This document shows, in pieces, positions 1 to 11,847 of a stretch of 43,136 nucleotides of DNA (position 1 is the stretch's first letter; the number at the start of each line of letters is the position of its first letter). A model generated the notes under the pieces. That model was not told the origin of the DNA. It ran no database searches and saw nothing but the letters and a program-made list of their open reading frames with translations. The DNA lies in contig FLMG01002222.1 in the NCBI GenBank assembly GCA_900088475.1, forward strand, positions 15,102 to 58,237. Direction: 5' to 3'. The position numbers and the translations under genes are program-made. Source of the DNA: Hyphochytrium catenoides (lineage: Eukaryota > Sar > Hyphochytriomycetes > Hyphochytriales > Hyphochytriaceae).

Positions 1-120
1 TCTCTTCTCTCTCTCTCTCTCTCCCTCTCTCCCTCTCTCTCCCTCCCCCTTTTCTCTTCCTGTCACTCTGTCACTCTGCCTCTCTCTCTGTCTCTGTCTC
101 TCTGTCTCCGTATCTGTCCC
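1..120. repeat. CT-rich microsatellite at window start
   Basis: The first 120 bases are almost pure pyrimidine on the plus strand, with CTCTCT runs broken by CCCT and TGTC variants. No reading frame or other signal is visible. The window also ends in a CT tract, so both edges may be places where an assembly stopped. Confidence 0.8.
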
Positions 121-439
121 TTCTCTATCTGATCTTCATTCTAAGAAACGATCTGCTTGACAAGACCTGCAGCTCTTGAAGAGAGCTCAGCCCTTTCCTT
201 GCCTTGGGCCCGGCTCTGGTGAAGGTTGAACCGCCAGCAGCTCAAGGAGAAAGCGAAAAGGATGAAGACAGCCCTTTGAACCCTTTTCTTTATAGAAAGT
301 GACAGGAAGAGACAGGCTCTTTGCCGCATGGCCGTCAGTATGAGACCTGCAGGTAGGACGATTGAGGGAGGCAGAAGAAGTTGGGAGAGAGCCAAGGAAA
401 GTAGAGAAGAAGTTAGAAGGTCAGCAGTCAGGGCGGAGA

Positions 440-442
<3 letters not shown>

Positions 443-501
<59 letters not shown>
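443..501. repeat. (GA)29 microsatellite upstream of the RING-CH ligase gene
   Basis: An uninterrupted GA dinucleotide run of about 29 units ends about 90 bases before the ligase start codon. If transcription begins upstream, it lies in the 5' leader. Apart from this run, 121-592 holds no coding sequence I can support; open frames across the repeat translate to alternating Arg-Glu and are low complexity. Confidence 0.9.
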
Positions 502-502
<1 letters not shown>

Positions 503-592
503 AGGCTACCCAGAAGGAGAGTTCCCAGACAAGGTCTAAAAAGGAGAAAAGAGAGATAAGACTTTGAGAGCTGGGAGACTGATCAGCTCTGA

Positions 593-3500
593 ATGCCAGG
601 ACTGGAGTCTGGGAGAAGGGACCCTGACGGCCAAATTCTGGAGCTTATCTCAACCTTACGTCAGCTCAGCCTTGCAGACAAAGCAGAGGAGCACTTGGGA
701 GAGAGAGAGTGTCGCGTCTGCAGAGGGTAAGAGAGACGGCCAACCTGGGACTGCCCTGTAGATCTATCGCTCTCCCTCTTGACTTGCTTCCTTTGGGCCT
801 CTTCCTTCTCTCCATTTGCATATCTTACTCTCTTATCTAGTCCTTCTCGGACCATCCCGCCCTAATCCTAATCCTCTCACCAGCGAGGAAGAAGAGGATC
901 GGCCCTTGTTCTATCCCTGCCGTTGCAGTGGAAGCATCAGATTCGTACACGAAGACTGTCTAAGGGACTGGCTGAGGATTTCTAACCAGAGGCAGGTAAC
1001 TGGTCAACGTCTCCTGCCAGTCTCGCTCTGTCGCTGTCTCTTCTCTCTCTGTCTCTCTCCCTGTCTTTTCTCTAGGTCTCTCTCCCTGTCTCTCTCTCTC
1101 TCTGTGTCTCTCTCTCTCTCTCTTGCTTGTCATCATCTTACTTCTCGTCACGTCACTCTCCTGCCTCTTAAATATCGTGGTTTATCCGACACAGTGCGAG
1201 GTTTGCAAGCATCTCTTTGTCTTTGCCCCTGTGGATGGAGACGAAGCAGCTCCTAGTGTCTCAACGATAGACGTGCTTAGGACAGTGTGCCTAGAGCTGA
1301 GGAGAAACGCTTTGAGGGCCGCAAGTCTCTTCCTTCTTCTGTCTCTCTACTTGATCTTGCTCCCCCTTGTCTCTGCCGCTGCGCTGCGCTTCTCTTTCTC
1401 TAGCTCGTTAGAGGCAGGACGGCAATATGTACTCTCCCTTTCTTCCCCGCGGTTTCTTATCCCGCAACTCTGCCTGGGAAACCTCATCAACGGATCCATC
1501 TTGATTGCTTCGGTCTTTCTCTGTCAGATCAAAGCTCACCTGCCGGGCAATGCCAATCCTCAAAGAGAAGGAAGGATGTTGGAAGACGAGAGAGGCGGCG
1601 CGGACCTTGATGACCGACGAGGAGAGATAGAGAGGGAGGCGGGCCCTCTCGTTCTTCTTCTGGATGATGTCCGCATGGCGGAAGAGAGGGAGGACATTGG
1701 GGCGCTGCTCTCCTTTTCTATGCAGTACATGGCACATAATCTCCTTGTCATAATCCTCTTTGTCTCTCTTCCGTATCAAACCGGAGAATTAGTGCTCAGG
1801 TTCTTGCCCATCAAATCCTCTTTTCTGGGACACAGTGTGGAAGAGGCGAAGGGCAAGATAGTCGACCTTTTCTCTCGCGGGGGACTCGAGTTGCTGCGTG
1901 AGTCTCTTATTTCTACGCTCTATGGCAGCCTTCAGACATTCTTGGCGGGGTACTCGATACTCTTGGTCTGTGGGCTCATACTGGGCGTAGGCGTAGTTTG
2001 GGCACGATCGCCTGCATCGGAGCTCGAAAGAGAAGCTAGGGAACAGGTATGAACTACGTCGGAGTTCGCATTTTCGCCCTTAGTAAGTATAAGTTTGCGT
2101 CCTTTCCTTGTGTGAACCAGCATCAGTGTCTCGCTTTCAGCTCTCTTCTCCTCTCTAATGCCTCACATTCTCGGCGCGTAGTAATGCTTCATGCATGCTC
2201 ACCACTTTGACATTCTCTTTGCTGCTTAGCTCTAATCTTCTTGGCGTCTGTACCTAGGTGCTTAGATTTGGCCGGGCAGGGTTAGCCATTGGCCGCCTCC
2301 TTACCCTTGCTCTTTTAGAGTTTGGTTTCTTTCCCTGGGTATATGGAGGCGTGCTACAGCTAGCGATCAAGGGCTTTAGCTGGCGGGGAGCCACTGCCAA
2401 TGTGCGTTCCAGATATCTCTTTATTGCCACCTTGCTATTCAGTTGTCTCCTTTGATGCTCTAAATGCCAATCATAAGCTATAGCGGTCCAAGCCGTCCTA
2501 CATTCCTTTCCCGTCGTTGTCCCCTTCTCTCTCTTTATCTCCACGTAGCTCTCTGGTTAACTCTCATCGTTTTTGCCTATATCTCCGCGACAACTCTTGC
2601 AAACTCTCCTTTTGAGGGTAGTTGGTGTAGCTACAGCTGATAGTCCTTAAAAGCCGTACCGAGTCCTGGCAAGATTTCTTATTCTCCGACTGGCGTTTCT
2701 CACTCTGCGCCCTCCGTACTGCTCAGACATTGATCCTACTTTCAGTAGCCCGGTGGCTGGCAGGGCTGGCTGCAAGCTTCCTCTCGTACATGTTTCTCCT
2801 TCTACTTAGATCGAGACTCCGCAAGGGAACTTTTATGGGTAAGGTGGGAGAAGAAAAAATTGAAAGGGAACCGCTTTGTTGATGTCACACTTATAAGAAA
2901 CTATTCACGCTTTCTCTTGATTCTTCTCTCGTTCTCGGTCGTTCTCGTCCTGGGCATCTGATTCTTTGCTTTGTAGATATCTTCTCCATACCTAGAGCAG
3001 GAGAAGAGGCACAGAGCCTGCAAGCGGTTTTGTCCGCTCCATTCGCTCTCGCCCTCTTGCGGAGCTTTGGCGCATTCTTTTTGCAGTTGACGGTCGTCTT
3101 TGCCTTGGGGACAACACCATTCCTTTGCCTGGTCTGGTACCTTCGCCATTTTGCGCCACCGCTGGTCTTCTCCGATCTTCCAGAGCCGTCTTTCTCCGCG
3201 GTGGTCTTGCGGATTTTTGTCCTTCAAGTAAGATCCAAGAAGTCTATCTTTCGTTTGTCTTCCCATTTGACACGGCTGTTAGCATCTTTTACGCATCTGA
3301 CAGCCCCACTCGCGTGCTTGTCTTCCATCACGTTCGTTAGTTCTTGCTGCAGTCAACTCGTGGGTCCTGCTGCCCCTTCCGTTGCTGCTGCCCCTTCGGT
3401 TGCTGCTTGGATTTACTTACTTTGACCGGTGGCCTCACTCTCGCTAAAACCACTTGCTCATAGGCTCCGCTGCCCTTCTCGGTCATACTCCTCAATGTCT

Positions 3501-4766
3501 ACCTCCAGTTCTGTGTAAAGTATCTGGAGCTTAAGACCAAGTTGCAAGGTGGCCCTGAGTGGAGTCTTAGATGCGCTAGTGCTCTCCAATCAGACAACTT
3601 TCTAAGGGAAGAGGGGGAGGAATCTGAGGTATGGCACTCAGTCTCTCTCTGTCCGTCTCTCGTTTCTCATTCTTTCTCCGCATTCTCTCTCCATGTCTGC
3701 GCCTTCCCTCACCCCTTACACTTAGGTGTAGTGTGACTCAACAAGAAACTATTCTATTGTCTCAGCTCTTTAGAGCACCCGTGCGCTGAACTTCGATACC
3801 TATTTTGCCTCCCATAGAGGGTCCTCCTCCACGTTATATCGTACTGTCCTCTGCTATCCCTCCTCTTACATTATCCCCTGTTGGGCGGCCTTGTCGTCTC
3901 TATATGACTATCAGGCTGCCGACCATCAGGAGCCTGTGCCCTACTCCCCGCTCCGGCTTATTCTCTTTTTGGCATCGGTCATGCTTCCTTGCGCGGGATT
4001 AGCAATTTTTTTCTTGGTCTCACCTATCGTTGTCGGAAGGGCAGTTTTGCAGTGCTCATCACTGACCGTAGAGAACCTGCTCCTCACCTTCATCCTGGGT
4101 GTTACCCTTCTTAATGGCTTGTGGAGCCTAGCTTGCTTTCTCTTTCTGCCTGAGCAGAGAAGGAAAGAAGTCCTACAGAGCTCGCTGATATGGGCCAAGC
4201 AGGCGTCCAAGTTTGCTGTTGTCCTCTTATCTTGGTACGGTTGCATCGGGCTCCTTGTGGGCTTATTCTTAGACCTCAACCTTATCGCTCCCGTTCGAGG
4301 GTCTATCCACCAGAGACCAGTGTTTGTCCCGTTACAAAGGCTTATGCTAGGGGTCTTGGCGCTTGCAACCTGGGAAACCGCGGTGATCAGCGGGATGTTT
4401 GGGCGGGCCCACCCTTGGGTCCAGCGACTAGAAAGGTTGGAAAGGCATGGTTTGGAGAGAGCTGACATTGCATGGACACTTCGAACGCTCGTGATACCTG
4501 CCTTCCTTTTTCTATGTGATTCCATTGCCATCCCTCTCGTTCTCTCCGGACTCTTCTCTCATTATCTTGAGGTAACACATGCAGACGAGAGCCTGACCAG
4601 AAGTATGGTCCATCGTTACTCGTTCCCATTCTTCACCATACTCCGATTGGCGCTTTGGGCTGTGGGAGAAGGGGCAAAAAGTTACCGGAATCTGCTGCAG
4701 CAGATTCGTGAGGAGAGAGGCGGACCACCACAACGTCTCGTGAACCTGGGTGAGCAGTATGGGTGA
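593..4766 (+). CDS. ER membrane RING-CH E3 ubiquitin ligase, Doa10/MARCHF6 family
   Basis: The product transfers ubiquitin to membrane and soluble proteins for ER-associated degradation. Exons read as 593-726, 884-995, 1195-2046, 2258-2441, 2549-2617, 2644-2838, 2977-3227, 3464-3628 and 3915-4766; all phases agree and give 937 residues (human MARCHF6 about 910). The C4HC3 RING-CH domain is complete: C40, C43, C57, C59, H67, C70, C83, C86, followed by the family-typical FVFAP. Many hydrophobic segments follow, with a charged loop near 1560-1660. The C-terminus has the family ending, QRLVN, with the Gln-Arg-Leu-Val-Asn block after a basic helix. The ATG at 593 is chosen because it is in frame just before the RING and gives the usual short N-terminus. 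The 2441 donor (A|GTTGTC) is weak, so the middle exons 2258-2838 are least certain. Family identity is secure from the RING-CH and C-terminal similarity. Confidence 0.9.
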
Positions 4767-5056
4767 TTACTATGTCCAAGAAGGACCATAGTTGATTGTA
4801 GCTTGACATGATCATGTTCACAGCGAAGCCAAAGAGAGACAAAGTAAAGAGAGAGAGAGAGTTTTTAAAGACAGGAATAGCCTCATCACTATTTATAATG
4901 GCGCCGCGCCTTTAGTTAACAACTGTACATAGAGGCAAGCAATCAGCATGAGAATGAATATAAATAGATGTCCCTTCCGGCCCCTTGCCATCTACTTTTA
5001 TACCAGCAGGCAGTGGCAGATACCCCACAGGTCTTGAACCTGGATGTACGCAGAGG
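4767..5056. other. Convergent intergenic region
   Basis: About 290 bases separate the stop codons of the plus-strand ligase and the minus-strand helical protein gene. It must hold both 3' ends. I see a GA run near 4847-4861 but no clear polyadenylation signal and no open frame of note. Confidence 0.6.
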
Positions 5057-8000
5057 TCAAACTGTCTCTGCAAGTAACAATTGAAGCATTGTTCTCGCAC
5101 TGCTGCTCCATTCTCTATCTTGTCCTGACTCCTTCAATAATCTCATTCTCTGCCTGACGGTCTTCGCGTCCAACAAGGCCCTCTCTTGCCACGCTGCCTG
5201 CTCACTTCTTATCTTGTGTTCTGTTCGCCGTCTTAAGTGCAGGACATATTGCCAAAGGAGGGAGAGAAGAGTCACGCGGAGGGACTCTTGCAGGGTCTGA
5301 GCTATCAGAAACAGTCCTCTCCAGGCTAGTTGCTGATACCTTGAGAACAGAGATGCCTCTTCGATGCCTTCACTGCACAATCGAACCACTATAACGAGGA
5401 AGGGTGACTCGGTATACCTCTTTCCTCCGTCGAACCCACCGTACGCTTCGAACTCCCCCTGCTGGTCTAAGGCGGAGAAGGCCTCTAAAAGAACACATCG
5501 ACAGCCCTCAGAATTTAGAGATCCAACACGGACGAGAAGCTCTGTCAGGGTATCAAGGGAGGGAGAGAAAGGGACTTCTTGCTCTTCTCTTCGTTCCCAA
5601 GCTGTGTGGAGGAAGATCGAGAGCTGGGAAACAACAGGTTTGGTCAAAGCGGGTACAAGGCCAAGAATTTGTTGGAGACAGAGAGTGTGCAGCTCCCTCA
5701 TCTTGTTCTCCTCCTTTTGATCCAGAGAGGCTGCTGAAGAGGCAAAAAGAACTCGCTGAGGGTCAAATACATCCGCTATGGCCTCTGCAAGTTGCTCTAG
5801 AGGTCCCACAGGACCTTCCTGACTGATGGAAGAAGAGGAAAGCGGGGCAACTCCAGCAGCTTCTAACCCTCTCGTCAGAAACAAAATGAACTCCACAAGG
5901 TTCTCTCTTTGTCCGAGACGTTCACTTTGGGAGGAAGATGGAGACTCCGACCTAAAGGCCACACGAAGGGCATAAGCCAGCGAAGCGCCTGCTTCGCGTA
6001 TCAACGCTAAGCGAATATTGCCCGCTTCCGACGATGGAAGCTCAGAGATCTACAGGTAGCAAGCATTAAAGAGGTCCATGAGAACTCAAAAAGCTACAAA
6101 GATTAGTTGGGAAAAGCCTTGAACTTGAAAGGGATCATAATCAAAAGCAGAAAGGGAACTGGAGAGAGAAAGGAAGGTTAGAGCCTATGGCAGGTGGAAA
6201 AGCGACTTCACTAAGACTAAAAGCCAATTCAAATGATGAGCTTAGGTAGCATCTTACCACTTGTCGTACTAGCCCCAACGTACTACGGAGAATGGCAGGT
6301 CCTCGACCGAACAGACCCTTCGCTCTTTCTTCAGTCGCTGACTTTTGAGGCCTGAAAAATAGAGGGGAAATCCCGTTTGGTACAGCGGATGTAGTAGTTG
6401 AGATAGCGGCTCGAACAACATCAGAGAAGTCCGTTCCTATCATAGTCCCTCCGTCATGTGCTCCATGATGCCTAAAGCTGGCTTGCATAATTTCTCTTAG
6501 GAAAGGAAGGCACATTGAGCCAAGGGCAGAGTCACCCTCCCAATGTTCGTCTTCCTCCGATACCAGTAGCCAGATGAGATCCTTACTATAGCGTCCTCGC
6601 TTTGTGGTCAGTGAACGGTGTAGAAAGTCCAGCTTCACCCGTAAACCTCTGTTAGCGAGTTGAAGCAGCTTCTCCACTAAAAGCTTAGCGGAAGGAAGAG
6701 TCTTTGCCCTGACGCAGGATAGGGCGAGACTGCAATGTAAAGACCATGGAAGGCGAACAAGAAGCTCCTCGTCTTTCCACGCATTTTTCCAAGCTCTCAG
6801 CGCTCCATCAACGACATCTACAGGACAGCCAGAAAGGAGCCGAAACAAGGTATCTAGTCGCTTGCCCAATCTTTCGACAGACCTATGTACAGTCCACAAG
6901 TCTTCCGGTAGCACTTCCAGGGCAGCCGAAGTCTCATCTTCATCCGCTCGAGCAATTGCTGGCATCGACGGAAACAGCACTGGGTACTCTTTCTCTAGCG
7001 CATATTCCCAGATGGCAAGAGCATTGCCATCAGAAGCGTTCCAGTCTCGAAAGAGAGTGCCCATCAGAAGCTCAAAAAGCATGGTTGCCTCATCCTCAGA
7101 GCGCTCTGAGGTTTCCACTGAGCGCCAAATTCCTTGACTCTCCTCAACGTAGAAAGAGTCTAAAGCGAAGGGATAGAAACCCTGAACCTCTCGAACAATC
7201 AGCCAAAATGGATGATAGGATGGCGGAGTGGTGCTTTTGGCGGAGAGGAAGCGTGAGAGCATGGACTGGGAGACAGAGGGTGGTGCCTTCTTCAGATAGA
7301 GTGGGAGCAGACCCTTAGTACTCTCCCACAGCCGGGAATCCCAAGCTTCCAACAGTCGCTCGGTAATCCGAGCTATGGTTAATAAAAGAATGTGTCCAGC
7401 TTTGTCTCCTTTTTCCTCCATTTGGAGCTCTCCACCTGCAGCCTGAACCACTCCGCAAAGTTGCTGCACTCCATTGGGCAACTCCCAGTCCTTGGATGGG
7501 GGAGAGCTCTTCTCCTCCTCTTCACCGCCCCCTGTAAGAGAGGCTATGGAGAAGTGAGAGGTTCTTTTCTTTTGAGCTGGGGGTTTACTACTTAGCAGGT
7601 TATCGACCAAGAACTGCACCAGCTCTGAAGGAGCGTCAATGAGGCAGGCGGAGAGCCAAGGCGAAAGAGGCAGAGATGAAGAGGTGTTCTTCTCCACTAG
7701 CATCTTCATCAAGTCCTTGCAAACTTGCTGATAGGAGGTTATCACTGTTGCGTCCTCAGAGGCAAACGACACAGACAACGAGGATGGCGGATAGTGGCGG
7801 AATAGGTTGATAAAGGCGTGTAAAGGAGAGGATTTAGGATCAATCTTGGCTCTATCTCCGCCTTGCACCAATTTCTGGATTAGCGGAACCATGATGAAGT
7901 CAGCCATCTGCACGAGAGGAGCTTCGTCAATATCAAGCAAAGAAAGGAACATGGGGCAACTTAGGAGGAAATAAGTTGAGTGATCTAAGAGTAGGAAAGC

Positions 8001-9091
8001 AGATGGAGGCGAAGAAGAGGATACAGCGGTGGCTGAGCTCTCTCTTTGAAAGGCCGAGGAAAGTTGAGACTTCAGGAGCTCGACTAGCAGAGGAGCTCCT
8101 TTCATAGGACAAGCAGTACCAGCCACTGTGATAGCCAGCGGGGCAAAGCACCAAGAGCGATATGCCCGAAGAGAGAGTAACAACTAAGAGAGAGAACTAC
8201 CAAGGAGAATTCTAGCGTTTAATGGAGGGAGGCGGCCCTGGAAGATGACTCGCATACCAAATCTCAATGAGTGGATAGTTCTATGGGATAGAGTGGGAAC
8301 TGTTTTTACCTCTGGCCGGTGCAGGATGAAGCAAGCCAGGATGTCGTCAAGGAGCATCACGTGGGGACTCGGATAGAACTGGCTGATTACAGAGTTCAGC
8401 TCGCTTCCAAAGTGAGAGCTAACACTTGCAATTCGAATCCAGTTCTGCACATGAGCTTGAACTACCGTGATTTTGGACTCTAAGGAGGCATTGGTCTCCG
8501 CAGTTATTGCCGAAGGCGCGAGTTTATCCGGATCCAACTTGCTGAGCATGCCATCGGTTTGCTTTTTGCTCTCACGTTTCCTACTTCTGGCAGCTCTGGC
8601 AGATACCGTCGATGTAACCTCCGTTCTATCAGTGTCTCCTTCAACCTCTTTTCCAACGAGAGGGCCATTCGGGCCATCGGCAGTCCCCCAGTAGAGGTCA
8701 AAGAGCGTCAAGCTCGTGGCGTCACTAGTGCTTTGCTGCTCTGGGATAGGAGTTGTGGATCGTGGGGCGACATCCTCGCCTTTACTAGCTGGGCTTGTTA
8801 TCTATAATGTTGGAATCAGTGACCCAATGAAATGTAAGAGAAAGGAGTTAGTAGCAGAGTACGACTGCATGATGTAAAGAACCTTACAATCTCGCTTTTC
8901 ACTTCAGAAGGATCAGCTCCGGCCACCACGGTGGTATTCGCAGATTTCTTTTGTGCAGGAGAAGGAAGACCAGGAGCCGGAACCTCAACTTCGTCAGTGT
9001 CCTTCTTCTTGGGTGGCCTTCCCCGTTTCCTTTTAATGGGAGGTTCAGCGGCCTGATCCTGTGGCACCTCCCGCTTGAGTTTACCCTTCAT
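5057..9091 (-). CDS. Large helical-repeat protein with N-terminal AT-hook, unrecognised
   Basis: Four exons on the minus strand, 9091-8888, 8801-8310, 8183-6258 and 6049-5057, all joined in phase 0, give 1204 residues ending in TGA. Residues 21-30 form an AT-hook-like basic motif (RKRGRPPKKK), suggesting DNA association in the nucleus. The rest is Leu-rich helical sequence with short acidic and Ser-rich linkers, of the kind seen in HEAT-like solenoids; there is no catalytic motif, signal peptide or clear membrane segment. The last 80 residues are a basic, Gln/Arg-rich helix. Size and style suit a scaffold such as an Integrator, Mediator, Fanconi or cohesin-associated subunit, and I saw a faint resemblance of the C-terminus to INTS5, but nothing firm enough to name it. 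The gene model is well supported by four matching splice phases. Confidence 0.75.
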
Positions 9092-9984
9092 CCTATTAAA
9101 GCTCCCGTAAACCTGCTCATGTCAGACAGAACATGCTCCCTTCAACATACACCAAACTCTGTATAGTTTAGGATTATGTGGCACCCTATGCGATGACAAA
9201 GAGTGCGTTCAACAGTCAGTGCCGTCTTCGTGTCGGCACCAGCACTGATCATCATCCGGCCAAGAAGCTTCATCACAAGCACTCATCTTCATTATGAAAG
9301 ATCGTCTGCATCTGGAAAAAGCAAATCTGTAGTCTAAATTTTCTCTCATTGATAACCTGAGCATTGATTCAACTAAACGATAACTGGATTGCATATCGGT
9401 CCAATTGTAATCTTGAAGGTGAAGGATGACTCTTTGAGTAACGGACGACGAAGACTCATCTGCAGTCCTCGTTCAGGGTTGATAACAAACAGGCAAACAG
9501 GCAGAGGGCACTCTCCTCAGACAAGTTCGCAGTCAAAGGTTATCCCACTTGTCAGTTCATCTCTATCTCTTGCTTCGTCATTTCGGTGGAGGGTAATTAT
9601 TAGCAGAGCTGCGCTGCGTTTTATGCTGCCGAGTTGTGGGGTTCTGAAGCTGTGTGAGCCCTTGATAAGGGCATGCGGAGTCTCAAGGTGAACATAATTG
9701 TCTCAGATTAACATGAAGTCCCAGATATGCTGCCTTTTTTTCAGACATAATAATTATGGCGTTACGCAATAGATTAGAGTATCTTTCCCAGACCTATCTA
9801 TAGGACATTTATGGGAGAAAGCTGCTTCTTTGCTCGCTCTGTGGACCTTGTGTAGCACAGCTAATCAGGTGTGCAATAATCCAAATAAGTGGTTGTTTTC
9901 CCTCGACTGGTGGCTTCCAGCTGCACACGCTCGAAGATCTATTATGTGCACAGCTGGAGGCAACAGGTTACGTGAATATAACTC
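9092..9984. other. Intergenic region between two minus-strand genes
   Basis: This 890-base stretch lies upstream of the AT-hook protein gene and downstream of the zinc-finger gene. It should contain the promoter of the first and the 3' end of the second. Open frames are short and lack splice signals or recognisable sequence. I see no RNA gene or repeat. Confidence 0.5.
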
Positions 9985-11679
9985 TTAGGCCCCCATCGTG
10001 GGCTGAGCCATCGACATGTTGCTGATGGAAGACTCTTTATCCGCCAACATACTACTGACCGATGCTCGACTGTACCCGGTTTTCATGTGATGGCCCAGCT
10101 TAGGCTTCTTTTGCGTCTTGGAAGGAGTAGGCAGATCTGGAATTCTGTCATCCGGAAGGGGACAGAAGGTGTCTAGGGTAAAGTTCATGTTTGGGGAACT
10201 TGGAGAGACGAGCTTATCTGGAAAATTAAACATAAGGTCGTCATTTGCAATGTCCAGCATGTTTAGCATGTTCTTCGATGGGTAGCCTCTAGGAGTCATG
10301 CCAGTTTTTCTCATAAAGTAATGAGCTTCAGAAAAGCCTGCCAGGCTGCTTTCCGGCATATGGCAGTGGTTGCCACCAGCGTTGTCCGCACCCATTTTCT
10401 CATCATGAGCATGAGCACTTGCTGACGCGTACAAAGATGTAAAGGGAAGAGGGTCGAGCTCTACCATCTCGTAAGGTGGCCCCTCAAATAGGTGGGGCCT
10501 TCTTGGGGAGAGTAGAGAAAACCGGGGAGAGGCTTCCAACATTGGGATACCCGACATCTGTGAGAACATGAATTTCTGCTGCATCATCTGATGAGTCCTT
10601 TCCATTCTCGGCGCGCTCACGAATGGCTTGGCTTGGAACTTCTCCTTCTGCATCTCTTTTCTAGGAGGAATGTAGTTTGGCTGAGCGGGCTTTGCCAAAG
10701 GAGAAAAGATACCGTGGATCTTCATATGGCGAGTGAGATTGCCCTGGGTGCTAAACTTCTTACCACAATCAGGCAGTGAGCACTGGAATGGTCTAGCTCC
10801 AGTGTGAGTCTGCATGTGTCGCGAAAGCTTCCCGTTGCTAGCAAACTTCTTGCCACAGCCATCAATAGGGCAGCAGAAGGGTTTAGCACCCGTGTGCATG
10901 CGCTTATGCCGTGCAAGGTTTCCTGAAGTGCTGAATCTTTTGCCACATCCTGCCTCTGGGCAAGCGTAAGGTCTAGCCCCGGTATGCGTTTTCATGTGCT
11001 CGCTGAGCGTAAACCTGCGATTGAAACGCTTTGCACAACCCGGCTCGGGGCACGCAAAAGGCCTATCAGGGTTAAGGAGGTTCTTCATTCTATCGCTGAC
11101 ATCTTTTGAGTCTTTTGGCCCGCTAGATATCTTTTTCCCGAGAGTTAGAGGTGAATGGGTCGCTGCTTTCGAGTTCATCCCTGCCTGCAGAGGGGTGCTG
11201 GTGCCGACCACGTGAGTGGACCCAGCTGATAGCGCAGCCGAGTGCTGTGCTGGCCTAAGAGATCCTTTCTCGCCGTGAGGCGCGAAGGATGGCCGTATGC
11301 TACTATTGTCAAGTCCAGGACCAGATGATGCCATGGTTTCAATGAGAACTGGATAATCCACCGCAAGATGTGTCTCCAATCTGCGGCAAATGGGACTAGG
11401 GCGCACGCTTGATGGAAGTTTAGTTGTGAGTGCACCGAAGGCTTGAAGTTCATCTACGGACGTCAGGCTCGATGGTACTACGGCTTGGTGGCCTAGCAGG
11501 ACACGCTTTTCACACTTGAACCGACAGAGAGCCAGGAAGCCGAGGCTGGAAGCGGCAGCGCTGCTTGCCATCAAACCTCGGCCCTGTAACCTGTTTGACC
11601 AGCAAGAATGCCCCACACTTTCGCCCCTCAACAAGGTTGAACCTTGAAAAGAACTGTAACAAACGGACGAAAGATTCAT
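9985..11679 (-). CDS. Four-finger C2H2 zinc-finger transcription factor
   Basis: A single uninterrupted 564-codon frame, ending in TAA. Four tandem C2H2 fingers lie at about residues 208-323, each C-x4-C-x12-H-x3-H, with TGARP or TGAKP linkers close to the TGEKP consensus. This arrangement resembles YY1/REX1-type and TFIIIA-type factors and implies sequence-specific DNA binding in the nucleus. The N-terminal 200 residues are Ser/Ala-rich and look disordered; the C-terminal part has Met/Pro-rich and acidic stretches that could serve in activation. The first ATG (11679) gives the longest product, but the Met at residue 37 is an alternative. It is the only transcription-factor gene here without introns. 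Direct targets cannot be inferred. Confidence 0.88.
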   Translation of the reverse strand: MNLSSVCYSSFQGSTLLRGESVGHSCWSNRLQGRGLMASSAAASSLGFLALCRFKCEKRVLLGHQAVVPSSLTSVDELQAFGALTTKLPSSVRPSPICRRLETHLAVDYPVLIETMASSGPGLDNSSIRPSFAPHGEKGSLRPAQHSAALSAGSTHVVGTSTPLQAGMNSKAATHSPLTLGKKISSGPKDSKDVSDRMKNLLNPDRPFACPEPGCAKRFNRRFTLSEHMKTHTGARPYACPEAGCGKRFSTSGNLARHKRMHTGAKPFCCPIDGCGKKFASNGKLSRHMQTHTGARPFQCSLPDCGKKFSTQGNLTRHMKIHGIFSPLAKPAQPNYIPPRKEMQKEKFQAKPFVSAPRMERTHQMMQQKFMFSQMSGIPMLEASPRFSLLSPRRPHLFEGPPYEMVELDPLPFTSLYASASAHAHDEKMGADNAGGNHCHMPESSLAGFSEAHYFMRKTGMTPRGYPSKNMLNMLDIANDDLMFNFPDKLVSPSSPNMNFTLDTFCPLPDDRIPDLPTPSKTQKKPKLGHHMKTGYSRASVSSMLADKESSISNMSMAQPTMGA

Positions 11680-11788
11680 TTTTTGGGGTGTACTTCTATT
11701 TTCTAAGGAAAGAAGCTTTCCCGTCTATTTGAGCTTTGATAAAAGTTCATCTGAAGCCTGGAGCTAACCTCACCTTTCTGTCCTTCGG

Positions 11789-11847
11789 CCAATAGAATCC
11801 ACACCTGGTCCGCACCTTAACCAATCGGATTCGAGTATTCCCATTGG
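11789..11847 (-). promoter_or_regulatory. Cluster of three CCAAT boxes upstream of the zinc-finger gene
   Basis: CCAAT occurs on the plus strand at 11789-11793 and 11821-11825, and ATTGG at 11843-11847. They lie 110-170 bases upstream of the minus-strand zinc-finger start codon. Spacings of 32 and 22 bases are in the range seen at NF-Y-bound promoters. That this is the promoter is inferred from position only. Confidence 0.4.

Noticed and set aside
3892-3914. A 22-base intron before the last exon of the ligase gene
   Set aside because: Joining 3628 directly to 3915 keeps phase 0 and a normal 286-base intron; the hydrophobic frame at 3790-3890 is then intronic.
3941-4531. 196-codon minus-strand frame
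   Set aside because: It is antisense to the last exon of the Doa10-type ligase, which has clear family similarity.
5025-5050. tRNA gene, from a B-box-like GGTTCAAGACC on the minus strand
   Set aside because: No A box or cloverleaf arms could be placed around it.
8184-8200. A 17-base intron in the helical-protein gene
   Set aside because: Taking the donor GAG|GTAAAA at 8310 gives a normal 126-base intron in phase and makes the tiny intron unnecessary.
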